From: DASRZM01 sp035686365
GTDB taxonomy: Bacteria > Pseudomonadota > Gammaproteobacteria > Xanthomonadales > Xanthomonadaceae
Direction: 5' to 3'
DNA: 23,910 nucleotides
Assembly: GCA_035686365.1 (NCBI GenBank)
Contig: DASRZM010000016.1
Span: 1-23,910, forward strand
Position numbers and translations under genes: made by a program. Position 1 is the stretch's first letter. The number at the start of each line of letters is the position of its first letter. The notes beneath the pieces are model-generated. The model saw only the letters and a program-made list of their open reading frames with translations. It was not told the DNA's origin and searched no databases. Shown one piece after another: positions 23,726 to 23,910 of this stretch.

Positions 23726-23910
23726 CTGAAAAGGCACCCAGCCACCGCATTGCTTGCACTGGCTTTCGCCGCTCCGGCGCCGGCCGGCGATGCCCGTTGC
23801 CTGGTCGAGGCGGCGCGCGCGCAGGTCGGCGTGACGCTGCACTACGACCCCGCGTACCGGAGCATCCCGTATCCGGACGGCGACGTGCCGGCCGATCGCG
23901 GCGTGTGCAC
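23726..23910 (+). CDS. DUF1287 domain protein, 5' part, apparent CTG start
   Basis: The frame runs off the right edge after 61 codons. It starts with a classic signal peptide (LKRHPATALLALAFAAPAPAG), then the DUF1287 opening: ARCLVEAARAQVGVTLHYDP, YRSIPYPDGDVPADRGVC, where the GVCT cysteine is conserved in the family and may be catalytic. No ATG, GTG or TTG exists between the upstream part of the frame and the Lys-Arg of the signal peptide. A strong GGGGAGGT (23710-23717) sits 8 bases before CTG at 23726, which therefore best fits the start. The next alternative, TTG at 23750, would remove the basic n-region and has poor ribosome spacing. TATCCT at 23693-23698 is a weak -10. The product is probably periplasmic; family function is not established. 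Confidence 0.8.
   Translation, partial: MKRHPATALLALAFAAPAPAGDARCLVEAARAQVGVTLHYDPAYRSIPYPDGDVPADRGVC

Overview
The window is very GC-rich, densely packed bacterial DNA with strong G/C preference at third codon positions. The gene set (YceH/DUF480, a Coa1-like membrane protein, DUF1499, bactofilin plus zinc-ribbon protein, propeller-GGDEF-EAL signalling protein, large secreted S8 proteases, DUF1287) and a GTAGGAGCCGGC-type REP pair suggest a gammaproteobacterium of the Lysobacterales (Xanthomonadales), for example a Lysobacter or Luteimonas relative. The lineage is inferred from gene content only. No rRNA, tRNA, CRISPR array, transposase or phage gene was seen.

Layout: 1-542 is the 3' end of a yceH-like gene. 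Positions 573-799 hold a gene-free element with 34-bp near-perfect terminal inverted repeats and a chain of internal hairpins. A 68-aa membrane protein (817-1023, -) follows. Two amidohydrolase-superfamily enzymes are then convergent: a secreted imidazolonepropionase/prolidase-like enzyme (1146-2456, +) and a D-aminoacylase-like lipoprotein (2545-4254, -) that has lost the usual HxH metal motif. A patatin and an SGNH hydrolase (4507-6692, -) form a probable cytosolic esterase/lipase pair. A small coiled-coil ORF (6850-7065, +) overlaps tail-to-tail with an APC amino-acid permease (7020-8399, -). A Coa1-like protein (8575-8991, +) is followed by a PepSY / cytochrome b pair (9160-9991, -).

The middle is dominated by a 1282-aa sensor (10141-13989, -) with a periplasmic two-component-regulator propeller, Y_Y_Y domain, one membrane helix, and GGDEF and EAL domains that both look intact. 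DUF1499 (14382-15092, +) follows. Next is a 235-bp convergent gap that may hold gene debris, then a translationally coupled bactofilin / zinc-ribbon pair (15328-16217, -).

The right end holds two large paralogous secreted subtilisin-family proteases (16376-19783 and 19886-23467, -), separated by a perfect 25-bp-arm inverted REP pair. The upstream protease has a long, structured leader with competing G- and C-tracts. Divergent from it, a DUF1287 gene runs off the window and appears to begin at a CTG codon.

No single large undescribed system is evident. The best leads are the structured inverted-repeat element, the HxH-less deacylase, the patatin/SGNH pair, the C-terminal domain shared by the proteases, the protease leader RNA and the CTG start.
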